The position numbers and the translations under genes are program-made. The notes below the pieces were generated by a model that searched no databases, was not told the origin of the DNA, and saw nothing but the letters and a program-made list of their open reading frames with translations. A stretch of DNA of 64,000 nucleotides from contig NZ_NKHG01000074.1 in the NCBI RefSeq assembly GCF_002744245.1, positions 1-64,000 of the forward strand. Reading direction: 5' to 3'. Positions 9,474 through 19,717 of this stretch are shown here, piece after piece. Each line of letters begins with the position of its first letter. The first letter of the stretch is position 1. The stretch comes from Bacillus pumilus. GTDB lineage: Bacteria; Bacillota; Bacilli; Bacillales; Bacillaceae.

Positions 9474-10457
9474 TTAAGTTGACTTCATCTCTATGTCTGC
9501 GGAGTAGATTTTTTGGATACCCTCTGTCGTTTCAAGTAATAGGACACCTTCATCATTGATTCCGAGCGCCGTTCCTGTATATTGCCCATTGACGGTGCGG
9601 GCGACTATATGTTTACCGATGGTCATCGTATACGATTCCCATAATTGTTTGATCGGTGCAAACCCATGCTTCATGTAATCATCATACCTTCTTTCGAAGA
9701 TGTACATGATGCTTTGTATCAGCGCAGCTCTGTCTACCTTTTCATCCAGTTCCATTCGCACACTTGTGGCTACATCCTTTAGTTCATCAGGAAAATCGTC
9801 TGCCGTTTGGTTCACATTAATGCCTGGGCCGATAATCACCGCATGAACCTGGTCAGCTTCTGCCTTTAATTCAGTCAGAATGCCAACGACCTTTTTTCCA
9901 TTTAACAAAATATCGTTTGGCCATTTAATGGATGGACTGAGTCCTGTTTGCTGTGCAATTGCTTCTGTGATAGCTACAGATGCCAAAAGCGTCATTTGCG
10001 GCGCTTTATGCAATGGAATATCAGGCCGGATAATCAGACTCATCCAAATACCTGTCCCATTTGGTGAATTCCACGTTCTTTGGAGGCGCCCTTTTCCGTT
10101 AGTCTGGTGATCACTGACAACCAGCGTGCCGTGGGGCGCCCCTTCATTTACAAGGTCATGGGCGATAAGCTGAGTTGATGCGACTTCTTCTTGAAAGTAA
10201 ATCTGTCTGCCAAATACCTCTGTTTCTAGACCAAAAAGAATTTCGTCCTCACTGATTTTGTCCGGTTTACGAAGCAGGCGGTATCCTTTTCTTCTGACGG
10301 CCTCTACCTCATAACCTTCTTTTCGTAAATCCTCAATGTGCTTCCATACAGCCGTTCGGGAGCATCCAAGCTCATCACATATTTGCTGGCTCGAGACAAA
10401 ATCTTGCTCAGAGGTTGTAAACAATTCAATTAATCGTTTTCTAATTGCTGATCGCAT
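9474..10457 (-). CDS. birA: biotin-protein ligase / biotin operon repressor
   Basis: BirA activates biotin to biotinyl-AMP and attaches it to acetyl-CoA and pyruvate carboxylases; the same complex represses biotin genes. An N-terminal winged helix-turn-helix (about 5-65, CDELGCSRTAVWKHIEDL) is followed by the ligase domain with the biotinyl-AMP loop NGKGRLQRTW and KWPNDILLNGKKVVGIL. The canonical GRGR loop reads GKGR here. The start at 10457 gives 327 residues and overlaps cca by 28 bp. It is the last gene of the mazG-dapB-mgsA-bshB1-bshA-cca-birA run. Confidence 0.95.
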   Translation of the reverse strand: MRSAIRKRLIELFTTSEQDFVSSQQICDELGCSRTAVWKHIEDLRKEGYEVEAVRRKGYRLLRKPDKISEDEILFGLETEVFGRQIYFQEEVASTQLIAHDLVNEGAPHGTLVVSDHQTNGKGRLQRTWNSPNGTGIWMSLIIRPDIPLHKAPQMTLLASVAITEAIAQQTGLSPSIKWPNDILLNGKKVVGILTELKAEADQVHAVIIGPGINVNQTADDFPDELKDVATSVRMELDEKVDRAALIQSIMYIFERRYDDYMKHGFAPIKQLWESYTMTIGKHIVARTVNGQYTGTALGINDEGVLLLETTEGIQKIYSADIEMKST

Positions 10458-11632
10458 GCTATGAGCCACTCCTCTATGGCTTCTTTTCGGTTTTCTAAAT
10501 GGTTTTGCAGAACTGCTCTCTTCACTAAATCAAGCTCTTCTGCAATCCATTTACCTGATGTCTTTTGCCGAAAGGCCATTAAATCTTTTCCTGAAACTGC
10601 AAGGTCTTGAAGCTTTTTAATAGGCAGCGAATCATATGAACGCTTCGCCGCCTCTAGCTCGTCAAAGAAAATGCGGCGCTCATGCTTTAGCTGCGTAATT
10701 TTCAAACTGGATATTAGGACGTGTTCACCAGCGTCAAACATCTTTTCTGCATCCCAGTCACAATCGACGTATTTGCTGATGGCAACCGCCTCTTTTAGGA
10801 GCTTCGTTGACAGCTTCCATTCTTTTAATAAGGAGACAGCCTCCGTCTCATCTAGACGAAGCAAGTGGATAAAGGATCCCCATACCTCTTCTAGTCCATC
10901 TAATAAATAATATGGGAATGCTTGCAGGGATTCATTGAGCCTATTCGCTTTGAGACCTGGCAATTCTTCATACAATTTCGTTGAAATAAGCACCTTAATG
11001 GCTTGCTTACAATAGCGGCCTTTTAAAAGCTTCTCCATTTCAATCTTTTTGCGCTCAACAGATATGTTGGCAAGCAGATGCTTATCTTTTTTCATTGCAT
11101 CAGCCGTTTCAGCAGACAGCTCAAAGCCAAGCTGACTTAAAAAGCGGACGGCTCTCATCATGCGAAGCGCATCTTCTTGGAAGCGGCACGCAGGATCTCC
11201 AACGGTTTGAATTCGTTTCCGCTCAATATCCTGTTTGCCCCCTACATGGTCAATGATCTCACCATTTATATCCATGGCCATTGCATTAATCGTTAAATCT
11301 CTTCTTAAAAGATCTTCTTTCAATGATGAGATAAACTCTACTTCTTTAGGTCTGCGAAAGTCTTCATATTCTGATTCACTTCGAAACGTAGTGACCTCAT
11401 AGCTGACCCCATCATGTAAGACTATGACTGTGCCATGCTCCTTACCAACATCAACCGTTTTATGAAATAAAGACTCCACTACATCAGGTGTTGCATCTGT
11501 CGCAATATCAATATCCCCAATTTCTCGCCCTAAAAGAACATCTCTCACTGCTCCACCGACAAAGTAAGCTTGATAACCATGTTCTTGCAATGTATGTAAG
11601 ACTGGGATCGCATGTGTGAATGGTTCATTCAT
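10430..11632 (-). CDS. cca: CCA-adding tRNA nucleotidyltransferase
   Basis: This enzyme builds or repairs the CCA 3' end of tRNAs. The class II nucleotidyltransferase head shows [10 protein letters not shown] followed by the two catalytic aspartates in GDIDIAT, then [10 protein letters not shown] and [15 protein letters not shown] of the neck. The body and tail are all-helical. Several start codons are clustered (GTG 11644, ATGs at 11641, 11638 and 11632). I chose 11632 for its spacing from AAGG, giving 400 residues, but 11638 is about as likely. It overlaps bshA and birA. Confidence 0.93.
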   Translation of the reverse strand: MNEPFTHAIPVLHTLQEHGYQAYFVGGAVRDVLLGREIGDIDIATDATPDVVESLFHKTVDVGKEHGTVIVLHDGVSYEVTTFRSESEYEDFRRPKEVEFISSLKEDLLRRDLTINAMAMDINGEIIDHVGGKQDIERKRIQTVGDPACRFQEDALRMMRAVRFLSQLGFELSAETADAMKKDKHLLANISVERKKIEMEKLLKGRYCKQAIKVLISTKLYEELPGLKANRLNESLQAFPYYLLDGLEEVWGSFIHLLRLDETEAVSLLKEWKLSTKLLKEAVAISKYVDCDWDAEKMFDAGEHVLISSLKITQLKHERRIFFDELEAAKRSYDSLPIKKLQDLAVSGKDLMAFRQKTSGKWIAEELDLVKRAVLQNHLENRKEAIEEWLIACDQQLEND

Positions 11633-12770
11633 CTTCATCATCACCTTCGATCAATTCTAGGTAAAGCTCTTCATACTCTCTCACAATTTTTTCAGAAGAG
11701 AAACTGGCCTGAACGCTTGACTGCGCTGCCATCGACACTTGTTGATGTAGCGCTTCATCCTTGAGTAACGAGATAGCATATTTTGCTGCTCCGTCTATAT
11801 CGCCGAGCGGGACAAGAAATCCTGTCTCTCCATGTGTCATGACCTCTGGAATTCCACCAACATTTGTCCCAATACATGGTACCCCGCATGCCATTGCTTC
11901 AAGAAGTACAAGACCAAAGCTCTCCTTCTCAGAGAGCAGCAGCTTCAAATCACTCATCGAATAAAGCTCCTCCACCTTCTCTTGCTTTCCTAAAAATAAC
12001 ACACGGTCAGTCAGTCCTAGCTTTTTCACGAGTTCACATACAACTGATTTTTCAGGGCCATCACCAATGAGCAGCAGCTTTGCATTCACCTGTTCAGAAA
12101 TCTTTTTAAAAACATGAATGACATCATGCACCCGCTTCACCTTTCGGAAATTCGATACATGGATAACGACCTTTTCGTCCTGTAAAAGACCATAATGTTT
12201 CTTCAGCACATCGTGATCTTCACGCAAATAAACACGCTCATCGACGAAATTATGGATCGTATCAATTTTTTTATCTGGATTAATCAGATCGTACGTCTGT
12301 GCAGCTAATGAATGCGACACAGCCGTTACACGGTCAGATGATTCGATGGCAAACCGAATCACTTCCTTTAATGATGGATCATAGCCTAAAACCGTAATAT
12401 CCGTCCCGTGAAGCGTGGTGACAACTTTAACAGAGTGTCCTGTCATTTGCTTCGCTAAGAAGGCACAGACAGCGTGCGGAACCGCATAATGCGCGTGAAT
12501 AATATCCAGCTTCTCTCGTTTTGCTACTTCTGCTAATTTACTTGCTAGTGCAAGGTCATAAGGTGGATATTGAAAAACAGCATATTGATTGACATCAACC
12601 TCATGAAAATAAATATTCGGATATACTTTATTGAGTCTAAACGGAATGCTTGAGGTTATGAAATGAACATCGTGCCCTTTTTCAGCTAAACGTTTTCCAA
12701 GCTCTGTGGCAATAATGCCTGAACCGCCGACACTTGGATAACAAGTGATTCCGATCTTCAATTTTTTCAT
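11625..12770 (-). CDS. bshA: BshA, N-acetylglucosaminyl-L-malate synthase (bacillithiol)
   Basis: BshA transfers GlcNAc from UDP-GlcNAc to L-malate, the first step of bacillithiol synthesis. The 381-residue GT4 glycosyltransferase has the N-terminal [16 protein letters not shown] loop, [12 protein letters not shown], and the C-terminal nucleotide-binding motif [19 protein letters not shown] with the EX7E glutamates. A GGGGGT ribosome binding site precedes the ATG at 12770. It starts 2 bp after bshB1, which catalyses the next step. The C-terminus is strongly acidic. Confidence 0.94.
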   Translation of the reverse strand: MKKLKIGITCYPSVGGSGIIATELGKRLAEKGHDVHFITSSIPFRLNKVYPNIYFHEVDVNQYAVFQYPPYDLALASKLAEVAKREKLDIIHAHYAVPHAVCAFLAKQMTGHSVKVVTTLHGTDITVLGYDPSLKEVIRFAIESSDRVTAVSHSLAAQTYDLINPDKKIDTIHNFVDERVYLREDHDVLKKHYGLLQDEKVVIHVSNFRKVKRVHDVIHVFKKISEQVNAKLLLIGDGPEKSVVCELVKKLGLTDRVLFLGKQEKVEELYSMSDLKLLLSEKESFGLVLLEAMACGVPCIGTNVGGIPEVMTHGETGFLVPLGDIDGAAKYAISLLKDEALHQQVSMAAQSSVQASFSSEKIVREYEELYLELIEGDDEDE

Positions 12771-12772
12771 AT

Positions 12773-13477
12773 TTACCCCCCAAGTAAGTCATCATCAATC
12801 AAAAGTGGTTTCTTTGTCAAAAACCCTTCTGCATAGGCTTTATTGACTTCCCTTCCATACATTGACTCTCTCATTTTGACAAAATCAATATAACCATTCA
12901 CAAGCGGTGTCTCCACAGAATGTGCTGATTTGACAAATTGGCTTTGATACGCATGTAAGCTGTCGATTTTTTGGCTCATCTCACTAGAAATATCGATCAC
13001 AAAATCTGGACGATGATGGCCGTTAATCATGTAATAATACATCTGGCTTATTTTATGCGCTGGCAGCTTGTATGAATCTTCAAATTTATGTATACCTGCA
13101 GAAAAAGCTGCCTCTTCTACAAGTGAGCCCGCATGACCATGATCAGGATGTCGATCTTGATAGTGCGGGGCAAAAATAAGTCGTGGTTTGTATGTTCGAA
13201 TGACACCCGCAATTTCCTTCATCGCTTCATCATTCAGATAAAGCCCTCTATCTGGCAGCGTGAGCTGGATTCGAGTCGTCACGCCTAAAATGGCTGCTGC
13301 TTCTTTTGCCTCTTCTTTTCGGCTGTCCACCGTGCCATTTGAGGATAATTCAGCCTGGGTCAAGTCGCAAATCCCGACACGCGCCCCTTTTTTTACGTAT
13401 TTTGCAATCGTTCCGCCCATTCCGATTTCTACATCATCGCTATGGGCCCCGAATGCAAGGATATCAAGTCGTTTCAT
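12773..13477 (-). CDS. bshB1: BshB1, GlcNAc-malate deacetylase (bacillithiol)
   Basis: BshB1 removes the acetyl group from GlcNAc-malate, giving glucosaminyl-malate for BshC. It is a 234-residue member of the LmbE/PIG-L zinc hydrolases. The zinc site is visible as AHSDDVE (residues 12-18) and HPDHGHAG. It overlaps mgsA by 14 bp and is followed by bshA after 2 bp. The pairing of bshA and bshB1 inside the dapB-mgsA-cca operon is the same as in B. subtilis (ypjG-ypjH). Confidence 0.94.
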   Translation of the reverse strand: MKRLDILAFGAHSDDVEIGMGGTIAKYVKKGARVGICDLTQAELSSNGTVDSRKEEAKEAAAILGVTTRIQLTLPDRGLYLNDEAMKEIAGVIRTYKPRLIFAPHYQDRHPDHGHAGSLVEEAAFSAGIHKFEDSYKLPAHKISQMYYYMINGHHRPDFVIDISSEMSQKIDSLHAYQSQFVKSAHSVETPLVNGYIDFVKMRESMYGREVNKAYAEGFLTKKPLLIDDDLLGG

Positions 13478-13883
13478 TTGTTCCTCCGTTTTTTGCTACA
13501 TCTCGAAAATCAAACGTACCTTTATTTAAATTCCTGACTAAAATTTCAGCTGTTCCCATATTGGTTGCTAATGGAATGGCATACACATCGCAAAGCCGGA
13601 TGAGTGCCGATACATCTGGTTCATGCGGCTGCGCGGTGAGCGGATCTCTAAAAAAGAGCACAAGATCCATTGCATTATCAGCAATTAAGGCACCAATCTG
13701 CTGATCTCCTCCAAGTGGACCTGATTGGAAACGATGAATGGGAAGCCCAGTCGCTTCTTTCACTCTCAAACCTGTTGTCCCTGTTGCATAAAGTGTATGA
13801 TCTACCAAAATATCACAGTACGCAATAGCAAACTGAATCATGTCACTTTTTTTCTTATCGTGAGCGATTAAAGCAATGTTCAT
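13464..13883 (-). CDS. mgsA: methylglyoxal synthase
   Basis: MgsA converts dihydroxyacetone phosphate to methylglyoxal and phosphate. The 139-residue protein carries the phosphate-binding and catalytic segment [11 protein letters not shown] (catalytic Asp near residue 60) and [15 protein letters not shown]. The adjacent bacillithiol genes make functional sense because bacillithiol takes part in methylglyoxal detoxification in B. subtilis. It lies 17 bp after dapB. Confidence 0.95.
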   Translation of the reverse strand: MNIALIAHDKKKSDMIQFAIAYCDILVDHTLYATGTTGLRVKEATGLPIHRFQSGPLGGDQQIGALIADNAMDLVLFFRDPLTAQPHEPDVSALIRLCDVYAIPLATNMGTAEILVRNLNKGTFDFRDVAKNGGTNETT

Positions 13884-13900
13884 CAGGAATCCACTCCTTA

Positions 13901-14704
13901 TTAGTCAATGATATTTTCTAAACCATAGACGAGTTGGTCAATATGCATGACCTGTTCCACCGATAGCTTCACCCCTGACATAAATGAGGCACGGTTATAC
14001 GAATCATGACGAATGGTCAGAGTCTGTCCGTCCATCCCAAACAGTACTTCTTGATGTGCAATCATGCCGGGAAGCCTTACGCTGTGCAAACGGATGCCAT
14101 CGTAATCTGCTCCTCGTGCGCCTTCGATTAATTCTTTTTCTTCTGGATGTCCCTGCTTTTTGCTTTCTCTTACTTCTGCAATCATTTCAGCTGTTTTTAG
14201 GCCCGTACCGCTCGGGGCATCCAGTTTTTTATCATGATGAAGCTCAATGATTTCAACGTCAGGAAAGTAATTCGCTGCCATTTTGGCAAACTTCATCATT
14301 AACACGGCACCGACAGCAAAGTTAGGTGCAATTATGCAGCCTATGCTCTTTTCTTCTGTTAATTGCTGAAGTTCCTTCAGGTCAGCCTCTGAAAAACCAG
14401 TTGTGCCTACGACTGGACGCACGCCATGTTCAAGCGCTTTTTTCGTATGTACTTTACCGATTTCTGGTGTCGTAAGATCAATTAATACATCAGGTGCTGT
14501 CTCTGAAAGACACACATCAATATCTGTATATATTGGCGCATGAGATGTCGTATGAATCACATCAGATAATTTTTTCCCTTCGTGTGTATGATCAAGTGCT
14601 GCGACTAGCTCAAAATGGTTTGTTTCTTCTGCCAGCTTGACAGCCTCTATCCCCATTCTTCCTCTTGCTCCAGCGATTACTACTTTGATGGTTTGGTTCG
14701 TCAT
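13901..14704 (-). CDS. dapB: 4-hydroxy-tetrahydrodipicolinate reductase
   Basis: DapB reduces 4-hydroxy-tetrahydrodipicolinate in the diaminopimelate/lysine pathway, which feeds the cell wall and spore dipicolinate. The 267-residue protein has the NAD(P)-binding GARGRMG at 12-18 and the substrate signature [14 protein letters not shown]. It starts at 14704, 5 bp after mazG, in the same operon. Confidence 0.96.
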   Translation of the reverse strand: MTNQTIKVVIAGARGRMGIEAVKLAEETNHFELVAALDHTHEGKKLSDVIHTTSHAPIYTDIDVCLSETAPDVLIDLTTPEIGKVHTKKALEHGVRPVVGTTGFSEADLKELQQLTEEKSIGCIIAPNFAVGAVLMMKFAKMAANYFPDVEIIELHHDKKLDAPSGTGLKTAEMIAEVRESKKQGHPEEKELIEGARGADYDGIRLHSVRLPGMIAHQEVLFGMDGQTLTIRHDSYNRASFMSGVKLSVEQVMHIDQLVYGLENIID

Positions 14705-14709
14705 CGTCT

Positions 14710-15045
14710 CTACTTCCCTTCCTTTTTCGTCCAGCGATCTTTGTCTCTTGTATTGAATTTATGCATCACACGATCATGAGCTTCTTCAAGTGAAATATTG
14801 AGTGAATTGGCCAGACATGTTAACACAAACAAAACATCGCCAATTTCTTCTTCCATGCTTTTTTCCGTTTCCGTTGTTTTTTTCGGCTTTTCTCCATAAT
14901 AATGGTTAACCTCTCTTGCTAGCTCACCTAATTCTTCTGTCAGACGGGCCATCATGGCAAGTGGGCTGAAATAGCCTTCTTTAAATTGTCCTATGTAATC
15001 ATCTACTTCTTGCTGCACATGGCGCAGCGTTTTTTCTTTCGTCAT
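14710..15045 (-). CDS. mazG: MazG-family nucleotide pyrophosphohydrolase YpjD
   Basis: This 111-residue all-alpha NTP pyrophosphatase probably cleans non-canonical nucleotides. The metal-binding [10 protein letters not shown] and the EEEIGDVLF (ExxED-type) motifs are visible. The start is the ATG at 15045, 9 nt after AGGAGG; the ATG at 15054 abuts the ribosome binding site and cannot be used well. The length then equals B. subtilis YpjD. It is the first gene of the seven-gene operon running to birA. Confidence 0.9.
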   Translation of the reverse strand: MTKEKTLRHVQQEVDDYIGQFKEGYFSPLAMMARLTEELGELAREVNHYYGEKPKKTTETEKSMEEEIGDVLFVLTCLANSLNISLEEAHDRVMHKFNTRDKDRWTKKEGK

Positions 15046-15073
15046 GAAGCTCATCCTCCTATCCGTCTCTTAC

Positions 15074-15102
15074 ATGTTAGCGAAATCATAAATATTTGAC
15101 AA
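15074..15102 (-). promoter_or_regulatory. sigma-A promoter of the mazG-dapB-...-birA operon
   Basis: TTGTCA (15097-15102) and TAACAT (15074-15079) are separated by 17 bp on the minus strand, about 30 bp before mazG. It is divergent from the ypjC promoter, with the two -35 elements 16 bp apart. Confidence 0.6.
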
Positions 15103-15118
15103 ATGATTAAAACTCAGT

Positions 15119-15147
15119 TTGCTTGTTTCTCTCCCATACCATATAAT
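15119..15147 (+). promoter_or_regulatory. ypjC sigma-A promoter
   Basis: TTGCTT (15119-15124), a 17-bp spacer and a consensus TATAAT (15142-15147) lie 35 bp before the ypjC start codon. Confidence 0.65.
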
Positions 15148-15182
15148 ATTATCGCTGTCTAAGCAAAAAAAGGAGTGATCTT

Positions 15183-16055
15183 TTGCTAAAAGAAATTCGT
15201 CTTAAAAACATCGTATTTATTTTAATAGGGTCTGCGATTTTTTCTTTCGGTCTTGTTCATTTTAATATGCAGAACAACTTGGCGGAAGGCGGATTTACAG
15301 GTATTACACTGCTTTTATATTTTCTATTTCACATTGACCCATCCATTTCAAACCTTGTCTTAAACATTCCAATCTTTTTTATCGGCTGGAAAATGCTTGG
15401 CAGAACCATGTTTACCTATACAATTATAGGAACAGTCAGCCTTTCTGTCTTCCTTGCCATCTTCCAGCGCTTTCAAATACATATGCCTCTCCAGCACGAT
15501 TTAGCCTTAGCCGCACTCTTTGCAGGGGTGTTTATCGGAACTGGCCTTGGGATCATCTTTAAATTCGGTGGTACTACAGGCGGCGTCGACATTATCGCAA
15601 GACTGATCAACAAACATTATCAGGTGGCAATGGGAAGAACGATGTTTATCTTTGACGCATGCGTCATTACCATCTCTCTCACCTATTTAAATTACAAAGA
15701 AGCCATGTATACACTCGTTGCAGTCTTTGTCGCTGCGAAAGTCATCGATTTCATGCAAGAAGGCGCTTACGCAGCCAAAGGAGCCATGATTATTTCAGAA
15801 AAGGATGATATCATTCAAAAGAAAATCACAGAGGAAATGGAACGCGGAGTGACCATTTTAAAAGGCGTCGGCTCCTATACGAAACAGGAACGCAATGTCC
15901 TTTATTGTGTCGTTCCAAAAAATGAACTTGTCCACCTCAAAAGCGTCGTGACCTCAGTTGACCCTCATGCATTTGTATCAGTGAGTGACGTGCATGACGT
16001 ACTTGGTGAAGGCTTCACATTAGATGAACATAAAAAGCCGCTCAATCCCCATTAA
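15183..16055 (+). CDS. ypjC: YitT family membrane protein YpjC
   Basis: The 290-residue protein has five or six hydrophobic segments in the first 190 residues, with the family signature FKFGGTTGGVDIIARLI, followed by a soluble C-terminal domain of the DUF2179 type (about 195-280) containing RGVTILKGVGSYT. It starts with TTG at 15183, after AGGAGTG. It is one of very few plus-strand genes here, divergent from mazG. The substrate or ligand of the family is not known to me. Confidence 0.85.
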   Translation: MLKEIRLKNIVFILIGSAIFSFGLVHFNMQNNLAEGGFTGITLLLYFLFHIDPSISNLVLNIPIFFIGWKMLGRTMFTYTIIGTVSLSVFLAIFQRFQIHMPLQHDLALAALFAGVFIGTGLGIIFKFGGTTGGVDIIARLINKHYQVAMGRTMFIFDACVITISLTYLNYKEAMYTLVAVFVAAKVIDFMQEGAYAAKGAMIISEKDDIIQKKITEEMERGVTILKGVGSYTKQERNVLYCVVPKNELVHLKSVVTSVDPHAFVSVSDVHDVLGEGFTLDEHKKPLNPH

Positions 16056-16087
16056 AAAAAGAAGCCCAAAAATGGTGCTTCTTTTTT
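16054..16087. terminator. bidirectional terminator between ypjC and ypjB
   Basis: AAAAAAGAAGC and GCTTCTTTTTT form an 11-bp stem between the two convergent genes. It has a T tract on both strands and overlaps both stop codons. Confidence 0.75.
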
Positions 16088-16889
16088 ATGATTTTGGATA
16101 ATCAGCTTGCCGCTTTTGCTTCTTTTCTTTTTCAGCACGGTATTTTCGGAACCCAACATACGTTAACGTTAATAAAATAATACTTCCTGTTGTTAAGATG
16201 ACCCATAAAAGTGATGGATCGGCTTCATCTTGATCGACGTGAGCAAACACACTCGACAAATCCTCTTCCAGCTTTGTGAGACGCTCAAGCTTTGTCCCAC
16301 TCGATGCTTTTAAAAATTCCCCCTGTTCGATCACTTCCATGTGCTGCTTAATCGTTTGAAGCTTTTCTGGCGAAATATCGATGGTTAAACTAGGATAAAT
16401 CATATCGTATAAAGAAACCAGCTCATTCCAAGTTTCATAGAACGTGGTCGATTCTGGATCTTTCACTTCCTTTTTTAAAGTAGGAAAAGACTCCATAATG
16501 GGCTTTTCGAGCGAACCCCACAGAGGTTCAGAATCTGATTGAATCGCATCGAGCAGCATTCTAAACTGAGAAGCATAACGAAGTTTTTCGCGTTCATTCA
16601 AGTCTTCCTGCGGGAGCCCTTTAATCATATCTTGATAGCCAAGTGTAATTTGCCGCACCTGTGTATTCGTCAGAGTTCCACGCCAATTCTCAGCTTTAAA
16701 TGTCTTTTCAACATACAATGCGACTTGTAATGCTTCATCATATTTAGCTTGTCTCGTTAATTGAAAGATTGAATCTGATAGTTCCGTTAATTCTTGCAGC
16801 GCTATAGCGGCTGTTTCCTCACCTTTAGCAGCAGCTGGATGACATACGAGAAAAAATAATAGAATCATCGCGATTGGCTTTCGTTTCAT
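16086..16889 (-). CDS. ypjB: YpjB, exported membrane-anchored sporulation-associated protein
   Basis: The 267-residue protein begins with a signal peptide (cleavage probably near HPAAAKG at about 22) and ends with a transmembrane helix (LWVILTTGSIILLTLTYVGF) and a short basic tail. The middle is predominantly helical and would face outward. Its position between ypjC and ypjA matches B. subtilis ypjB, a gene I recall as sporulation-linked. A CATACGCT at 16918-16925 resembles a sigma-E -10 box, but no convincing -35 is present. Confidence 0.82.
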   Translation of the reverse strand: MKRKPIAMILLFFLVCHPAAAKGEETAAIALQELTELSDSIFQLTRQAKYDEALQVALYVEKTFKAENWRGTLTNTQVRQITLGYQDMIKGLPQEDLNEREKLRYASQFRMLLDAIQSDSEPLWGSLEKPIMESFPTLKKEVKDPESTTFYETWNELVSLYDMIYPSLTIDISPEKLQTIKQHMEVIEQGEFLKASSGTKLERLTKLEEDLSSVFAHVDQDEADPSLLWVILTTGSIILLTLTYVGFRKYRAEKEKKQKRQADYPKS

Positions 16890-16954
16890 GCAAGTCCCTC
16901 CTAGCCCTTCTCCATACAGCGTATGAAGAAAAGGACAAGGTTAGACCAACATTG

Positions 16955-17548
16955 TTAAGGGAGTTCAAGCTTGATTGATTTTTTGGAAATGACGAGATAA
17001 TATGAAACAAGAAGAACAGCGATACTTAACCAAAACGTAACATAGCCGATCTCATTCGAATACGCAGAAAGCATAGAATATCGCGGCATCATGCCAAAGA
17101 CATAATCAATCACATCATTATGTAAAATCCATATGCCAGCTACAACCAAATGGCGCATTTGAAAACGATAATACGGTGCAAATAATACAGCCTGAACCGC
17201 CATGGCAAAGTGTGAACCAATCAGCATGTACCCTTCCCACGGAAAATCATCAACAGATAAAAGTACGAAGATATTCATCCCTACCGCCCACAACCCATAT
17301 TTAATCAAGGTTACAAGGGCAAGTGCTTCAAAATAAGGGGCGTGACGTTTCATCAGAAAGGCAAGTAATACAAATAAAAAGAAAAAGCTTGCCGTTGGGC
17401 TGTCTGGAACAAAAGGTAAAAAGATAACCGGCGTCTCTACGAGCTGCGGAATATACCAGTAGTAGCCGTACACAGTGCCAAGAAAATTGACAATGAGCAC
17501 TAGCACAAGCATGTAGCGTGTGGCTAGCAGATATTGAATCCATCTCAT
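16955..17548 (-). CDS. ypjA: DUF1405-family membrane protein YpjA
   Basis: The protein is about 197 residues with six hydrophobic segments and little soluble sequence, for example the aromatic-rich LGTVYGYYWYIPQL loop. It matches ypjA by position between ypjB and the qcr genes. The start is uncertain: an ATG at 17548 follows GAAGAGA, and a GTG at 17560 would add four residues with no better site. The function is unknown. Confidence 0.78.
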   Translation of the reverse strand: MRWIQYLLATRYMLVLVLIVNFLGTVYGYYWYIPQLVETPVIFLPFVPDSPTASFFFLFVLLAFLMKRHAPYFEALALVTLIKYGLWAVGMNIFVLLSVDDFPWEGYMLIGSHFAMAVQAVLFAPYYRFQMRHLVVAGIWILHNDVIDYVFGMMPRYSMLSAYSNEIGYVTFWLSIAVLLVSYYLVISKKSIKLELP

Positions 17549-17580
17549 ATTTCTCTTCACTCACGATCTGTTAAAATCAG

Positions 17581-17607
17581 AAAAAAGCTGACTGCGCCAG
17601 CTTTTTT
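17581..17607 (-). terminator. qcrABC terminator
   Basis: AAAAAAGCTG and CAGCTTTTTT form a 10-bp stem with a 7-nt loop and T tracts on both strands, about 40 bp after the qcrC stop. Confidence 0.8.
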
Positions 17608-17649
17608 CTCTTTTGAGTATATCCTTGTACTTGCATTTAAACAACTGAA

Positions 17650-18417
17650 TTATTTAGATTTGACCTCAGATAAATATTTAGAGAGCTTTTCAAGTTCTTC
17701 ATCGCTGCCTTTAAAGATGCCCTTAGGCATGTTGCCTTTTCCTTCTACAGCGATTTTAGCGATTTCCTCAGGCGCTAGGCCATTGTCTACAAGTGACGGT
17801 CCAGCTGCACCGCCCTGCATATTATCTCCGTGACAGGAAATACACGTCTGCTCTTGATAAATTTTATACTCTTCGGCTGAGGTGTCAATCTCCGCTTCTT
17901 TCTTAATTTCACCTTGTTTCGCAGCTGCTTCCCAATCATGAGTAGCAACAGACTCCCAAGTTAAATAGGTTGCAGCACCAACTGCAAGGATCATCATTCC
18001 GACTGCAATCGGTCTTCTATACGGTCTGCGTTCAGGACCAGAATCAAGAAATGGTGCGAGCAAAAGTGCACCAAACGCAATTCCCGGCATAATCATTGCG
18101 CCAACTACAGTATAGCTTCCTGCCGCAAATTCATATTTTAACAACTGGTACAAAAATAGGAAATACCAGTCTGGCAGCGGAATATAGCCAGTATCTGTTG
18201 GATCAGCCATCCGCTCAAGCGGAGGTGCATGAACAACAGTTAGGACAAGAAATCCAATTAAAAAAACGGCACCTACAAGCCATTCCTTTAAAAGAAAGTT
18301 CGGCCAAAAGGCTTCTGTTTTTCCCGGATATTCGGAATAGTCTTTAGGTATGTTAGGTTTTCTTTCTGCCGGAATTCTGGAATCTCCGACAAACTTCATC
18401 CCTTTTCCCCTATGCAA
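17650..18417 (-). CDS. qcrC: menaquinol:cytochrome c reductase, cytochrome b/c subunit
   Basis: QcrC is the cytochrome bc complex subunit that fuses the subunit-IV-like membrane part (three helices, about 45-150, with PDWYFLFLYQLLKY) to a C-terminal cytochrome c domain. Haem binding is seen as CISCH at 192-196, with a distal methionine in GNMPKG. I chose the TTG at 18417 (MHRGKGMKF), 8 nt after GAGGAGG, giving 255 residues as in B. subtilis. The ATG at 18423 is only 2 nt from that site. It is the last gene of qcrABC. Confidence 0.93.
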   Translation of the reverse strand: MHRGKGMKFVGDSRIPAERKPNIPKDYSEYPGKTEAFWPNFLLKEWLVGAVFLIGFLVLTVVHAPPLERMADPTDTGYIPLPDWYFLFLYQLLKYEFAAGSYTVVGAMIMPGIAFGALLLAPFLDSGPERRPYRRPIAVGMMILAVGAATYLTWESVATHDWEAAAKQGEIKKEAEIDTSAEEYKIYQEQTCISCHGDNMQGGAAGPSLVDNGLAPEEIAKIAVEGKGNMPKGIFKGSDEELEKLSKYLSEVKSK

Positions 18418-18457
18418 AGTCATCCCCTCCTCATTGAACATTCATCAAACGCAAATT

Positions 18458-19132
18458 TTATAGCGGTCCAGAAATTCCTTGCTTACGAATCATAATAAAG
18501 TGGGCAGCCATGAGCCCAAATAATGCCGCTGGCAAGAAAAAGACATGGATAGCAAAAAATCTCGTCAGCGTTTGTGCTCCTACAATGTCGGGATGACCTG
18601 CAAGCAGCGTTTTGATCTCTTTTCCAATGAAAGGTGTCGCCTCTGCAATTTGAAGACCAACCTTCGTCGCAAACAGCGCCTTCATATCCCATGGTAAAAG
18701 ATAACCTGTAAAACCAAGTCCAAGCATCACAAAGAAAATGAGCACACCAACAATCCAGTTTAGCTCTCTAGGCTTCTTATACGCCCCTTGGAAAAAGACC
18801 CTTAGCGTATGTAAAAACATCATGACAATAACTAGACTCGCACCCCAGTGGTGCATCCCTCTGACAATCTGTCCGAATGCCACTTCATTTTGCAAATAAT
18901 AAACAGATTCCCATGCATTTTTAATGTCCGGCACATAATACATCGTTAAAAACATGCCCGAAAGGACTTGAATAACTGTCACAAAAAACGTTAAACCGCC
19001 AAAACAATACACAAAAGCGGAGAAATGATGCGCTGGATTGACGTGCTCTGGCACCTCATGATCCGCAATATCTCTCCATATCGGTGTAATGTCTAGCCGC
19101 TCATCTACCCAATCATAAATCTTGTTAAGCAT
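18458..19132 (-). CDS. qcrB: menaquinol:cytochrome c reductase, cytochrome b6 subunit
   Basis: QcrB is the di-haem cytochrome b subunit that oxidises menaquinol in the membrane. The 224-residue protein has four transmembrane helices. Haem-ligand histidines are visible in RGMHHWGASLVIVMMFLHTLRVF and in FFAIHVFFLPAALFGLMAAHF, and FTGYLLPWDMKA marks the quinol site. It lies 2 bp after qcrA and 40 bp before qcrC. Confidence 0.96.
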   Translation of the reverse strand: MLNKIYDWVDERLDITPIWRDIADHEVPEHVNPAHHFSAFVYCFGGLTFFVTVIQVLSGMFLTMYYVPDIKNAWESVYYLQNEVAFGQIVRGMHHWGASLVIVMMFLHTLRVFFQGAYKKPRELNWIVGVLIFFVMLGLGFTGYLLPWDMKALFATKVGLQIAEATPFIGKEIKTLLAGHPDIVGAQTLTRFFAIHVFFLPAALFGLMAAHFIMIRKQGISGPL

Positions 19133-19134
19133 CG

Positions 19135-19641
19135 TTACCCTTCCCCTTTCGGCACAGCTTTTCCAAGATAGAGGTATCCGTCCTTCACTTGCTGCTTATA
19201 GTGGTCAAGCGGTGCAAGCGGTGGAGTTCCGGGTACGTTTGTACCATCCTTGTCGTACAGCCCATAGTGACACGGGCAGAAAAATTTGTTTGGATTTTTC
19301 GGATCACTGTTCCAGTTCACTGTACATCCTAAATGTTTACAGATTGGCGATAAAGCGACAATTTCATCCCCTTCTTTGTACACCCATGCTGACCTAGATT
19401 CCTTTGACTCATACCACGCGTCAACTTGATCAATTTTAAAGTCAAAGCGCTTTGGTTCCTTTGTCAGTTCATCTACACTGACAACTTGGACCATATCCTG
19501 ATCCTCTGTTCCTTTTAGCACAGGGTCAAGCGCAAAGCGAACCATAGGCATGAGCATTCCAGCGGCCATAAATCCCCCCACGCCGGTCAACGTGTAATTC
19601 AAAAATTGACGCCTGGACACTCCATGTCTCTTCTCGCTCAT
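19135..19641 (-). CDS. qcrA: menaquinol:cytochrome c reductase, Rieske iron-sulfur subunit
   Basis: QcrA passes electrons from menaquinol to the cytochrome c part. The 168-residue protein has an N-terminal membrane anchor preceded by SRRQFL, suggesting Tat export. The Rieske domain binds [2Fe-2S] through CKH (C101, H103) and CPCH (C122, H125), with the disulfide cysteines C106 and C124. It is the first gene of qcrABC, with a strong GGGGGG-rich ribosome binding site and a sigma-A promoter upstream. Confidence 0.96.
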   Translation of the reverse strand: MSEKRHGVSRRQFLNYTLTGVGGFMAAGMLMPMVRFALDPVLKGTEDQDMVQVVSVDELTKEPKRFDFKIDQVDAWYESKESRSAWVYKEGDEIVALSPICKHLGCTVNWNSDPKNPNKFFCPCHYGLYDKDGTNVPGTPPLAPLDHYKQQVKDGYLYLGKAVPKGEG

Positions 19642-19717
19642 TTTTTTCTCCCCCCCTCAGGTCGTCAGCTACTTTATAACTGAATTAGAAAAAATTTCAT
19701 AAAACTAGGACACCCTC